NCBI RefSeq assembly: GCF_014884385.1
Contig: NZ_WKFH01000003.1
Coordinates: 2,698,001 to 2,762,000, forward strand
Direction of reading: 5' to 3'
Length of the DNA stretch: 64,000 bases
Source: Phycobacter azelaicus
Lineage (GTDB): Bacteria; Pseudomonadota; Alphaproteobacteria; Rhodobacterales; Rhodobacteraceae
The notes beneath the pieces are model-generated. The model was not told the origin of the DNA. It saw only the letters and a program-made list of their open reading frames with translations, and searched no databases. Below are positions 54,206 to 63,204 of the stretch, one piece after another. Every line of letters starts with the position of its first letter. Within the stretch, counting starts at the first letter, position 1. The translations under genes were made by a program, and so were the position numbers.

Positions 54206-56364
54206 CGTAGCACGATCTGTCCTGCGCCGTGGGTGATTTGACCGATCACTGCAGCCCTATGGCCTGCGTCCTGCAGGGTTCTTACTGCCGTGTCCGCCTT
54301 CGTGCAGGGCAGGGCGGCCAGCAGGCCGCCAGCGGTTTGCGGATCAAATAGAAGATCCTGCGCGCCCGCCGTTCTCCACTCGGGCAAGAGAGCCGCGTTT
54401 TCCGGGAATAGCGACGAGCGCACGCCGCTTTCGGCCAGTACTGCCGCGCCCTCCATGAGGGGAACGGCTGCGAAATCCAGCTCGGCACTGACACGTGAGG
54501 CCTCGCAGATGCCCAACAGGTGTCCGGCCAGACCAAAGCCCGTGACATCGGTCATCGCATGCGCATCGGGAGCCAGCACTTCTGATGGAAGCGCCTGAGA
54601 GCGCTGCATCTGCTCCAGGGCGGCAGCGACCCAGGTGCCCTCGGCCTTTGCGGCCATCTCGGCGGCCATGATCACGCCAGATCCAATGGGTTTTGTCAGC
54701 ACCAGCGCATCGCCTGGACGCGCTCCCGCCAGTGTGATCGGATCGCGTGCGCAGAGGCCCGTAACAGTAAAGCCTATGGTCAATTCATCCCCAAGCGAGG
54801 TATGCCCGCCGACGATATCGGCGCCAGCCTCCGACATTATGCTGCGCGCGGCGCTCATGATTTCTACCAGAGTGCGCTGTTGCAGGGCAGGCGCCAGGCG
54901 CGGCAGGATCAGGTTCGCAGTGGCGGCCTGCGGGGCGGCGCCCATGGCCCAGACATCTCCCAGTGCATGGACCGCGGCAATACGTGCCATCACATATGGA
55001 TCGAGCGTAAAGGCACGCAGGTGATCTGTAGTGATCACCTGCCGCGTTGATCCCATGGTCAACAGCGCCGCATCATCGCCTGGCAGTGGAGTGACATCAT
55101 CCCGTGTGCTGGCGGCGGCATGCCCCAAAGCGGCACGCAGCGCGCTGCGTCCGGCCTTGGCACCGCAACCGCCACACATGGGTTTGTCACCGAGGATCTC
55201 GGGCAGATCCTTGGTATGTTCTGCAGGCAGGTCTGGGGCGTCCATCTCGGGCAGGGCCCGAAACTGCTCCATGAAACTCTGGTCAATCCGGTCCTTCCAG
55301 CGCCAGACCATTTTCCCGGTAAAGAGCATTCCGAACCGTTCGCCAAGCGCTTCTTTGTCGCCCATTGAGATGAGTTTCAGGTAGTCTTTCTGCGGCTTGT
55401 AGCGACGCATGGGATCGCCAGTTATGGCCGCGCGCAGGTTGTGCAGCAGGATCGGCGCCTGACGGACCGCGTAGACACCGGCCTTGGGGCGCGGCTCATA
55501 GCCGAGGTGCGCACAGTCTCCTGTTGCAAAGACTGCGGGATCCGAGGTTTGCAGCGTATCGGAGACGGTCAGAAACCCCTCGTGCAGGTCCAGACCGCTG
55601 CATGCCAGCCAGTCATGCGGACGCGCGCCCGCAGCTCCGGTGGTGAAATCTGAGAGTACCTCGCGCCCATTTTTCAGTTTCACGTGATCCGCGTGAAGGC
55701 TGTCAACCGATGCATTTTCGATCAGCGTGACGCCATGCTCGGCAAAGGCACGTCGCATGCGGTCTCTCACACCGGCGCTGGCCGTTCCAAGCACCGAGCC
55801 GCTGTCGATCAGGGTTGCCTGTTGCAGACGCCCCCGCGTGCGCAAGGCGTGAGCCATGGCCAAGACCAACTCGGCACCCGCAACACCGCCGCCGATCACC
55901 GAGATACGCGCCGGGCCGTCGCCTTCGCGGAAGGCATCCCATTTCTGCGCGAAGGTCCCAAGCGGTTTGGCAGGTACGCCGTGTTCTGAGAAGCCGGACA
56001 GATCTGGCATGTCGGAGGTGATGCCCACATCTACAGAGGCCACATCAAATGCCACATCCGGCCGCCCCGCCACCTGAACCGTTCGCGCATCGGGATCCAG
56101 CCCCTCAGCGGCACCCAGGATCAGCCGCGCCCCTGCGTGCCGCGCGAGCCGCACCAGATCAATATCAAGGTCTTGGCGGCTGTAGTGGCCTGCGACAAAC
56201 CCGGGCAGCATCCCGGAATAGGGAGCGGTAGGGCCCGGGTTTATGAGGGTCAGGCGCGCGCCGGATAGGGGGCGCATCGCCCATTTTAGGAGCACCAATG
56301 CATGGGCGTGTCCGCCCCCGATCAGAACCACATCCTTGGTCTGAGGCAGGCGGGGCGTGTCCAT
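54202..56364 (-). CDS. selD: NADH-dehydrogenase-like/SelD fusion protein
   Basis: A 720-residue fusion. The N-terminal ~370 residues are a two-dinucleotide FAD/NAD(P) disulfide-oxidoreductase-type domain (LIGGGHAHA; ISVIGGGVAGAELVLAMA; DPAVFATGDCAHLG). The C-terminal part is selenide, water dikinase, with the catalytic Cys400 and Lys403 in PMCGGCGAKAG and downstream ATP-binding segments (PGDDAALLTM, DITGFGLAGH-like DVTGFGLAGHL). SelD makes selenophosphate from selenide and ATP. The fused domain, known from other bacteria, might reduce selenium for SelD. Overlaps mnmH by 4 bp at the 3' ends. Confidence 0.95.
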   Translation of the reverse strand: MDTPRLPQTKDVVLIGGGHAHALVLLKWAMRPLSGARLTLINPGPTAPYSGMLPGFVAGHYSRQDLDIDLVRLARHAGARLILGAAEGLDPDARTVQVAGRPDVAFDVASVDVGITSDMPDLSGFSEHGVPAKPLGTFAQKWDAFREGDGPARISVIGGGVAGAELVLAMAHALRTRGRLQQATLIDSGSVLGTASAGVRDRMRRAFAEHGVTLIENASVDSLHADHVKLKNGREVLSDFTTGAAGARPHDWLACSGLDLHEGFLTVSDTLQTSDPAVFATGDCAHLGYEPRPKAGVYAVRQAPILLHNLRAAITGDPMRRYKPQKDYLKLISMGDKEALGERFGMLFTGKMVWRWKDRIDQSFMEQFRALPEMDAPDLPAEHTKDLPEILGDKPMCGGCGAKAGRSALRAALGHAAASTRDDVTPLPGDDAALLTMGSTRQVITTDHLRAFTLDPYVMARIAAVHALGDVWAMGAAPQAATANLILPRLAPALQQRTLVEIMSAARSIMSEAGADIVGGHTSLGDELTIGFTVTGLCARDPITLAGARPGDALVLTKPIGSGVIMAAEMAAKAEGTWVAAALEQMQRSQALPSEVLAPDAHAMTDVTGFGLAGHLLGICEASRVSAELDFAAVPLMEGAAVLAESGVRSSLFPENAALLPEWRTAGAQDLLFDPQTAGGLLAALPCTKADTAVRTLQDAGHRAAVIGQITHGAGQIVLR

Positions 56365-56421
56365 GGGTTTGCTCTTTCTATGTTAGGCAGTCGGCGCGAA
56401 TAATGATTTTCAGTTCGGCGT

Positions 56422-56793
56422 CTAGGCCTGTTCGTCGCTTGCAGGGGTGTTGTGCGTTGCCCAGATCCCATCCTTTCCGGCTTCTGGCAACGTACCTGTT
56501 TCCTCGCGACGGTGAATGTGGACCTTGGCGATGAAGTGGGCTGTCACCGGAGCGGTAAGGAACAGGAACAGCGTAATCATCAGCTCATGAAGGGACAGGT
56601 GCCCCTCAACCGCGATGGCATGCGCCATCGACGCCAGGAGTACCCCGCCAACACCAAGGGTTGTCGCCTTGGTCGGAGCATGAAGACGCGACATGGGGTC
56701 GTTCAGCTTCAACAGGCCGAAGGATCCGACAATGCCAAAGATGCCGGCCATTACCAGAAAGACTGTTATCAGGAGGTCGATAAAAAGTTCCAT
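56422..56793 (-). CDS. mnhG: Mrp cation antiporter subunit G
   Basis: A 123-residue membrane subunit of the Mrp/Mnh Na+(K+)/H+ antiporter. The MnhG signature appears as GIFGIVGSFGLLKLNDPMSRLHAPTK, with three membrane spans. It begins at 56793 with GAGGAA close upstream, 7 bp after the mnhF stop. It is the last gene of the operon. The soluble tail is short and polar. Confidence 0.93.
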   Translation of the reverse strand: MELFIDLLITVFLVMAGIFGIVGSFGLLKLNDPMSRLHAPTKATTLGVGGVLLASMAHAIAVEGHLSLHELMITLFLFLTAPVTAHFIAKVHIHRREETGTLPEAGKDGIWATHNTPASDEQA

Positions 56794-56800
56794 GGGTTCC

Positions 56801-57070
56801 TCACTCGATGATGTTGCCGCGCAGGATGAAGCGCGCATAGGCCACAGTGGAAATGAACCCGAGCATTGCAATCAGCATGGCTGCCTCAAAGAAAATCTCG
56901 GTCCCGAGCGCCATACCATAAAGCACCATCAGGGCGATCGCGTTGATGAACATGGTATCAAGCGCCAGGATACGGTCAGCCATGGTGGTACCGAACATCA
57001 CCTTCCAGAGGTTCATCAAGAGCGCCAGACCAAAGCAGACGAAGGCAAAAAGAGCCGCAGTCTCAATCAT
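56801..57070 (-). CDS. mnhF: Mrp cation antiporter subunit F
   Basis: An 89-residue membrane subunit with three spans and the conserved TMADRILALDTMFINAIALM segment. The ATG overlaps the mnhE stop by 4 nt, so the two are translationally coupled. Confidence 0.93.
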   Translation of the reverse strand: MIETAALFAFVCFGLALLMNLWKVMFGTTMADRILALDTMFINAIALMVLYGMALGTEIFFEAAMLIAMLGFISTVAYARFILRGNIIE

Positions 57071-57564
57071 TCGAAAATCTCCATCAGGCGGCGCTCGTAG
57101 CGCTGTTTGATCTCGTCACGCACCGCATCAGTGTCCTCACAGTCGAGGCAATGCACCAACAAAGCGTGCCCCTCAGCCGACAGGTCAGCCGAAACTGTGC
57201 CTGGGGTCATGGTGATTGTTCCTGCCAGCACGGTGATGGCCTCGGGTGTGCGCAGATCGAGCGGGATTGTCACCCAGGCGGGCTGGCGTTTGGCGTTCGG
57301 TTTGAAAAGAACGATACGCGCAACCGTAATGTTTGCCACGACGATGTCCCAGATAACCAGCAGAATGTAGGCAACGATCTTGACTGGGTGCTTCATGCGC
57401 AGTTGCTGCGGCCAGAAGGGCTGTGTGACGAAGGGGATCAGCAGGCCCAACAGGAAACCAAAGACCAGCGAGTTCAGCGTGAAGCTGTTGACGGTCAGAA
57501 CCCAGGTAAGCGTCAGCAAAAGGGTCAGAACGGGATGAGGAAGAAGTCGGCGCATCAGTTTCAT
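57067..57564 (-). CDS. mnhE: Mrp cation antiporter subunit E
   Basis: A 165-residue subunit. Membrane spans lie in the first ~60 residues (TLLLTLTWVLTVNSFTLNSL), and the soluble C-terminal part holds the conserved VTMTPGT-like TITMTPGTVSADLSAEGHAL segment. It overlaps mnhD and mnhF by 4 nt on each side, a sign of tight coupling. Confidence 0.93.
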   Translation of the reverse strand: MKLMRRLLPHPVLTLLLTLTWVLTVNSFTLNSLVFGFLLGLLIPFVTQPFWPQQLRMKHPVKIVAYILLVIWDIVVANITVARIVLFKPNAKRQPAWVTIPLDLRTPEAITVLAGTITMTPGTVSADLSAEGHALLVHCLDCEDTDAVRDEIKQRYERRLMEIFE

Positions 57565-59108
57565 TTATCCGCCCTTTCCAACACGGTTTCGATATAATCC
57601 TGTGGCGCAAAGAGTTGCGCGGCCGTGGCTTCGGCGTAGCCCATCATTGGCCCGGCAAAGACGGTCATAACGACCAGCCCGCCGAGAAGACCGAAACAGG
57701 CTACAAAGGGGAGTGCAGAGCTTCTGCCTGCTTGGTCATGCTCAGGAGAGACGTCGGTTCCAGACTCTTCGGTCTCGGTGGCTGTTTCCAGCCCATGGCT
57801 CTTCCAGAAGATCAGGCTGCCGGCCCGCGCAAGACCGATGATCGTGATCAGCGAGGAAACCAGAATAACGCCCCAGATCCACCATACAAGCTCATGACCG
57901 CGCGCCGCATCCATGACCAACAGCTTGCCCAGGAACCCAGACAGCGGAGGCATCCCGGCAAGGGCGATGGCGCCTGCAAAGAACAGTGCAGCAATCAGCC
58001 CGCTTTGCGCCATGACGGGTTTGGGGGTAATGTCGCCTCCCTGGCGCTCCATCACCATATCGGCGATCAGGAACAGCAATGCAGCGGCCAGCGTGGAGTG
58101 CACGGTGTAGTAAAGCGCTGTTGCAACGGCCTCGGGTGTGAAGAGTGCGACGGCGGTCAGGAGTGTGCCCATGGAGGTGATTGCACCGAATGCGATCAGT
58201 CGACCGATCTCACGCGCGCCCAAGACCCCGATGGCCCCCACGGCGAGTGTGATCAAGGCTGCGGGCAAGAGCCACTCTCCGGCTAGGCCTGCGGTGATCT
58301 CGACATCAGGGCCAAAGACCAGAGTGTACATGCGCAGGATCGCGTAGGCCCCCACTTTGGTCATGATGGCGAAGAGGGCGGCGACCGGCAGCGGCGCATT
58401 GGCATAAGAGGCCGGAAGCCAGAAATGCAGCGGCAGCACAGCGGCCTTGATCGCAAAGACCAACAGCAGCAGAACAGCGCCAACGCGGATCAGGGCCGTC
58501 TCTTCGGCTGGAAGCTCGGCGACGCGCACGGCAAGATCGGCCATGTTGAGCGTACCGGTCACTGCATAAAGCGTACCCAGTGCAAACAGGAACAGGGTCG
58601 AGCCCAAGAGGTTATAGACCACATATTGCACGCCCGCCCGGAACCGGGTTGCGCCGCCTGCGTGGATCATCAACCCGTAAGAGGCGATCAGCAGTACTTC
58701 GAAGAAGACGAAGAGGTTGAAGGCATCTCCGGTCATGAAGGCGCCGATAATGCCCATCAACTGGAACTGGAACAGCGCATGGAAGTTCGCGCCGCGCGCA
58801 TCCCAGCCGGTGCCGATGGCATAGAGCAGCACGGCAAGAGCCAATGCCGCCGTCAGCACGATCATCATTGCTGACAGACGGTCCAGGACCAGAACAATAC
58901 CAAAGGGCGCGGGCCAGTCGCCCAGCTCGTAGACCTGAACCGTGCCGTCAGCGGCCTGCGACGCCAGGACCAGCGTGATCACGGCAATGGCCACCGTGCT
59001 TGCGATGGAAAAGATGCGCTGCAGGTCCAGATGATAGCGCACCACCATGATGATGAAGGGGGCAACGAGCGCCGGCAGCAGGATCGGCGCAATCAGAAGG
59101 TGGTTCAT
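57561..59108 (-). CDS. mnhD: Mrp cation antiporter subunit D
   Basis: A 515-residue membrane protein related to complex I NuoN/M subunits and to MrpA. The proton-translocating core holds the conserved glutamate/lysine region FVFFEVLLIASYGLMIHAGG and FAIKAAVLPLHFWLPASYA, with about 14 membrane spans. A charged loop near the C-terminus (ETATETEESGTDVSPEH) is unusual in length. It overlaps mnhC and mnhE by 4 nt at either end. Confidence 0.95.
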   Translation of the reverse strand: MNHLLIAPILLPALVAPFIIMVVRYHLDLQRIFSIASTVAIAVITLVLASQAADGTVQVYELGDWPAPFGIVLVLDRLSAMMIVLTAALALAVLLYAIGTGWDARGANFHALFQFQLMGIIGAFMTGDAFNLFVFFEVLLIASYGLMIHAGGATRFRAGVQYVVYNLLGSTLFLFALGTLYAVTGTLNMADLAVRVAELPAEETALIRVGAVLLLLVFAIKAAVLPLHFWLPASYANAPLPVAALFAIMTKVGAYAILRMYTLVFGPDVEITAGLAGEWLLPAALITLAVGAIGVLGAREIGRLIAFGAITSMGTLLTAVALFTPEAVATALYYTVHSTLAAALLFLIADMVMERQGGDITPKPVMAQSGLIAALFFAGAIALAGMPPLSGFLGKLLVMDAARGHELVWWIWGVILVSSLITIIGLARAGSLIFWKSHGLETATETEESGTDVSPEHDQAGRSSALPFVACFGLLGGLVVMTVFAGPMMGYAEATAAQLFAPQDYIETVLERADK

Positions 59109-59464
59109 GCGTCTTCTCCGGTTTTGGCGGCATTGCCGTCTTCCAGCATGTCGATGCGGTCATCTCGTGCCGACAGAAATGCGCCTAGGGCGATCATCAC
59201 AACCACGGCCGTCATGCCGAAAGAAATCACGATCGCAGTCAGAACCAGCGCCTGGGGCAGCGGGTCCGTGTAAGCGATCTCCTCGTATTTGTTGAGGATG
59301 GGCGGCGCGTTGACCATCAAACGGCCGCTTGCGAACAGAAAGACGTTCACCGCGTAAGTGACCAGCGACAGGCCCAGGATCACCGGGAAGGTGCGCTTGC
59401 GCAGGATCAGATAGACCCCGGCAGCCGTCATCAGGCCAACAGCCGAAGCAACCAGAATTTCCAT
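59105..59464 (-). CDS. mnhC: Mrp cation antiporter subunit C
   Basis: A 119-residue subunit homologous to complex I NuoK. Three membrane spans are visible, and the TDPLPQALVLTAIVISFGMTA segment is the family's hallmark. It starts 2 bp after mnhA(B) and overlaps mnhD by 4 nt. Confidence 0.94.
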   Translation of the reverse strand: MEILVASAVGLMTAAGVYLILRKRTFPVILGLSLVTYAVNVFLFASGRLMVNAPPILNKYEEIAYTDPLPQALVLTAIVISFGMTAVVVMIALGAFLSARDDRIDMLEDGNAAKTGEDA

Positions 59465-59466
59465 GC

Positions 59467-62328
59467 TCAGACCTCGTTCTCTTTTTTGGGCTCGTCATCA
59501 CGGGCCGGGTTGATGTCCATGGCGTATTCCGAAGAAATCCCGGGCTGCCAGGCAAAGCGCGACAGGCTTTCCAGTGCCAGCAGCACCGCGCCGACCACGG
59601 CGAGGAAGACGCCCAGATCGAAGAGCGCTGCGGTGGCCCATTCGAACTCGTTCAACGGAGGCCAGTGGATGTAGCCAAAGGCGGAGGTCAGGAACGGCAT
59701 GTCATTGAACCAGGCGCCGATCCCGGTGGCTGCGGCGATCAATACGCCAGAGCCAATGATGCCATGGTAGTAGAAGCGCTGCCGCTCGGACGTCCAGGAA
59801 AAGCCCGACGCCATGTACTGCATAATCACCGCAATTGCCGCCACGAGGCCGGCGATGAAACCGCCGCCTGGCAGGTTGTGACCGCGGAAGAAGATATAGG
59901 CAGCCACCATCAGCGCCAGCGGCATCATCACGCGGGTGGCGACCACCATCATCATCGGGTGTGAGTCGCCGGCCTGCGGCAGATCCGGCTTTCGGTTCAG
60001 CAAGTAGGCGCGCACGCGCGTTCCCAGGACGGCTTCGGTCAGCGCGTAGATGACCAAGGCAGCAATCCCCAGTACGATGATCTCGGCAAAGGTGTCAAAG
60101 CCGCGGAAATCCACAAGGATAACGTTCACCACATTGGTGCCGCCCCCGCCCTTGTAGGAGTTGGCGAGGTGGAACTCGGAAATCGTTGGGGCTGCGAAAT
60201 CGCGGGTCATCAGCGCATAGATAAGTCCACCGGAGCCGAGCCCCGCAACCACCGCAATCGCGCCATCGCGCAGGCGGGTCAGGGCCGGGGTCTCGACCGG
60301 AGTCTCCTTGGGCATGAAGTTAAGCGCCAGCAGCATCAGGATGATGGTGACAACCTCAACCGACAACTGCGTCAGGGCAAGGTCCGGCGCCGAAAGATAG
60401 TTGAACGACATGGACACCACGAGACCCACAACACCGATCAGGATCAATGACAAAAGGCGATTGTGATGGCGCAGCACGATCAGCACGGTTGCCAGCACCA
60501 GGCTCAGCCAGCCAAGGGCCGGGATGGGTTGGATGGCTTGCACGGACCGGGTTGCCGGGCCGATGTCGCCGCTGCTGTAAGCATACCATCCCAGAGCCAC
60601 GGTGAAGGCGACCATGATTGCGCCATAACGGGTGATGGCACCATTGTGCAGCCCGTCGGTGATCCCCTTGGCAAGACGCGCCAGGGCCTCCATCAGGGCA
60701 TCGAAGATCTCCTTGGCCTCGGGGCGTGGCGCGGCATTCCAGGCACGCATCACCGGGCCATGGGCGGCCAGCAAAAGCGCGCCGCCGACAACCGCTGCGA
60801 TCGACATGTAGAGCGCAGGGGTAAAGCCATGCCAGAGTTTCAGGGAATAGTACGGAAGCTCGCCGCCGCCGATCACTGCACTCGCCGCCACGGCAACCAG
60901 CGGTCCCACCATCTTGGCCGAGAACAGGCCGATCAGGATCACCAGTGTGATCAGGAACGCAGGCGCCAACCACATGCCCGCACCCGGATCATGTGGTTGG
61001 GAGGGATAGTCATCGCGCTTGGGGCCAAAGAAGACATGGACGATGAAGCGGAAGGAATAGGCGGCAGAAAACAGCGCTGCGACCAGAGCCAGACCGGGGA
61101 CAAGGTAGGGCGAGCCAGCCCAAACCGTTACCGCTGTTGCGTCTAGCATCATTTCTTTGGATAGGAAGCCGTTGAAGGGCGGAATGCCGGCCATCGACAG
61201 GGCCGCAACCAGTGCGATGGTAAAGGTCACAGGCATCAGGTGGCGCAGCCCGCCCAGGCGCTTGATGTCGCGCGTGTGCGCTTCGTGATCGACGATACCG
61301 GCCGACATGAACAGCGCGGCTTTGAACGTCGCATGATTGATAATGTGGAAGACTGCGATCACCGCCGCGAGCTTGGTGCCAAAGCCCAAAAGCATGGTGA
61401 TCAGGCCCAGGTGGCTGACGGTGGAAAACGCCAGCAGCCCCTTTAGATCGTCCTTGAACAGGGCAATCACCGCGCCGATGACCATTGTCACAAGACCGGT
61501 GGTGGCAACGATATAGAACCACTCGGGCGTGCCTGCCAGAACCGGCCACATGCGCGCCATCAGGAACAGGCCCGCCTTTACCATCGTGGCCGAGTGCAGA
61601 TAGGCCGACACGGGCGTCGGCGCAGCCATGGCATGGGGCAGCCAGAAGTGGAAGGGGAACTGCGCCGATTTGGTGAAACAGCCCAGAAGGATCAGGATCA
61701 GTGCGGGCAGGTAAAGCGGCGAGGCCTGGATCAACTCCTTGTTCTGCAAGATCACGCTCAGATCGTAGGACCCGGCGATGTTGCCGAGGATCAGCATGCC
61801 CCCGATCATCGCAAGCCCGCCCGATCCGGTGACGGTCAGTGCCATGCGCGCGCCCTGACGTCCTTCGGGCAGATGCTTCCAATAGCCGATGAGCAGGAAG
61901 GACGAAAGGGAGGTCAACTCCCAGAAAATCAGCAGCAGTAGAATGTTGTCCGAAAGAACGATACCCACCATCGCGCCCTGAAAGAGCAGCAAATAGGTGT
62001 AGAACTGCCCCATCGGATCCTCGCGCGAGAGGTAGAACCGGGCATAAAGAATGATCAACAGACCAATGCCCAGGATCAGTGTCCCAAAAAGAAAACCCAG
62101 ACCGTCAAGGAAGAAGTTGGCATTGAGCCCCAGTCCCGGCAGCCAGTCGAAGCGCGCCGTGATGACCTCTCCGGAAAAGACAGCTGGTGCGTGCAGCAGC
62201 AGGCCAACGAACGCAAGAAAGGTGGTAAGCCCTGCGGCCGATGCCGAGGCATTGCGCCCGGCGCGGATCAATAGAGCTGGAAAAACGGCGCCGAGGAAGG
62301 GAAGGGCCGCAATCAAAAACAGGGACAC
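59467..62328 (-). CDS. mnhA: Mrp cation antiporter fused subunits A and B
   Basis: A 953-residue fusion. The N-terminal ~500 residues are the NuoL-like proton-pumping module (FWELTSLSSFLLIGYW; FPFHFWLPHAMAAPTPVSAYLHS; HIINHATFKAALFMSAG). A middle MrpA-specific part follows. The C-terminal ~150 residues match subunit B, with RVMMPLALMVAAYIFFRGHNLPGGGFIAGL. A and B are separate in Bacillus but fused in many proteobacteria. The GTG start has GGGAG 8 nt upstream. It heads the operon, exchanging cytoplasmic Na+ or K+ for H+ and aiding salt and pH tolerance. Confidence 0.95.
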   Translation of the reverse strand: MSLFLIAALPFLGAVFPALLIRAGRNASASAAGLTTFLAFVGLLLHAPAVFSGEVITARFDWLPGLGLNANFFLDGLGFLFGTLILGIGLLIILYARFYLSREDPMGQFYTYLLLFQGAMVGIVLSDNILLLLIFWELTSLSSFLLIGYWKHLPEGRQGARMALTVTGSGGLAMIGGMLILGNIAGSYDLSVILQNKELIQASPLYLPALILILLGCFTKSAQFPFHFWLPHAMAAPTPVSAYLHSATMVKAGLFLMARMWPVLAGTPEWFYIVATTGLVTMVIGAVIALFKDDLKGLLAFSTVSHLGLITMLLGFGTKLAAVIAVFHIINHATFKAALFMSAGIVDHEAHTRDIKRLGGLRHLMPVTFTIALVAALSMAGIPPFNGFLSKEMMLDATAVTVWAGSPYLVPGLALVAALFSAAYSFRFIVHVFFGPKRDDYPSQPHDPGAGMWLAPAFLITLVILIGLFSAKMVGPLVAVAASAVIGGGELPYYSLKLWHGFTPALYMSIAAVVGGALLLAAHGPVMRAWNAAPRPEAKEIFDALMEALARLAKGITDGLHNGAITRYGAIMVAFTVALGWYAYSSGDIGPATRSVQAIQPIPALGWLSLVLATVLIVLRHHNRLLSLILIGVVGLVVSMSFNYLSAPDLALTQLSVEVVTIILMLLALNFMPKETPVETPALTRLRDGAIAVVAGLGSGGLIYALMTRDFAAPTISEFHLANSYKGGGGTNVVNVILVDFRGFDTFAEIIVLGIAALVIYALTEAVLGTRVRAYLLNRKPDLPQAGDSHPMMMVVATRVMMPLALMVAAYIFFRGHNLPGGGFIAGLVAAIAVIMQYMASGFSWTSERQRFYYHGIIGSGVLIAAATGIGAWFNDMPFLTSAFGYIHWPPLNEFEWATAALFDLGVFLAVVGAVLLALESLSRFAWQPGISSEYAMDINPARDDEPKKENEV

Positions 62329-62585
62329 GTGTCGTTCTCCCGGGTTGGGCTAGGCGAATTTTGATGTTGCCTAAGCAATTTTTCGCTTCTGTGCCAGCCC
62401 CGCAGGCCCATTCTGGAGGTGTTTGGGCCATTGAAACTGGAATTTTTGGATATCGCGGCTCTAAGTGGGGCTGCGGTGCGGCGTTGACAAGATTTTGAAT
62501 GGTCAAAATTTTTGTCCTGTGCAGAACTGTCACGCACTCGCTGGTACGGGGCGCGCTATAGCCAAGGCGGGAGCAGCGCTGCCGT

Positions 62586-63128
62586 ATGCTAAAAAGGCCA
62601 AAACAGAGGGCGGAAAAAGAAATGCAGGGAGAGCAAGACCCAAAGGCGCAAACTTCCCGGCAGGAGGCTGATCAGCCGTTGCGCCGCAGGCTTCTACTGT
62701 TTGCAGCTATAGGAGGCGCTGGTGTCGCCATTGGAGCGACCGCCTGGTTGCTGCGACCTGCAACGGACCATGATCAACCGCGCCTGACCGCATTTGAAGC
62801 GTTCTCAAGGGCTGCTGCGGGGGAGATAACCCTCGTTGATATTCGCACCCCTCGAGAGTGGCGCAGTACGGGGGTGCCGGTTGGAAGCGTACAGATTGAC
62901 ATGCGCCGCGAAGATTTTGGTGACGCGCTTGCCGAGGCACTCAACGGAGATCGCTCGGCTCCTGTGGCCCTTATCTGTGCGCGTGGCGTGCGGTCGGCGC
63001 GCATGGTGCGGGCGCTCTCCGAGGCCGGTTTTTCGGGTGTTTCGGATGTGCCAGAGGGCATGATGGGTTCGCGTGCAGGGCCGGGTTGGATCGCAGGCAA
63101 TCTGCCGGTTGCCCGGTGGCAGGGGTAG
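62586..63128 (+). CDS. Membrane-anchored rhodanese-like protein
   Basis: A 180-residue protein. A polar N-terminus and one membrane span (RLLLFAAIGGAGVAIGATAW, ~34-55) precede a rhodanese domain with the active loop LICARGVRSARM. The domain would face the periplasm. The substrate is unknown; sulfur oxidation or respiratory maturation are possible roles. The ATG at 62586 has GGGAG at 11 nt; the ATG at 62622 is an alternative that keeps the membrane span. It is divergent from the mnh operon and convergent with opgH. Confidence 0.8.
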   Translation: MLKRPKQRAEKEMQGEQDPKAQTSRQEADQPLRRRLLLFAAIGGAGVAIGATAWLLRPATDHDQPRLTAFEAFSRAAAGEITLVDIRTPREWRSTGVPVGSVQIDMRREDFGDALAEALNGDRSAPVALICARGVRSARMVRALSEAGFSGVSDVPEGMMGSRAGPGWIAGNLPVARWQG

Positions 63129-63204
63129 TCGACTTCGCTGCGCCTCGGGCGTGGCGAGGCACCATTCTGTGCCCCGCTGTCAGGAATGCGACGCGGACCA
63201 CCAG

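Noticed and set aside
54202..56364. A possible in-frame selenocysteine codon in SelD.
   Set aside because: The catalytic position reads as a normal cysteine codon within CGGCGAK; no internal TGA interrupts the frame.
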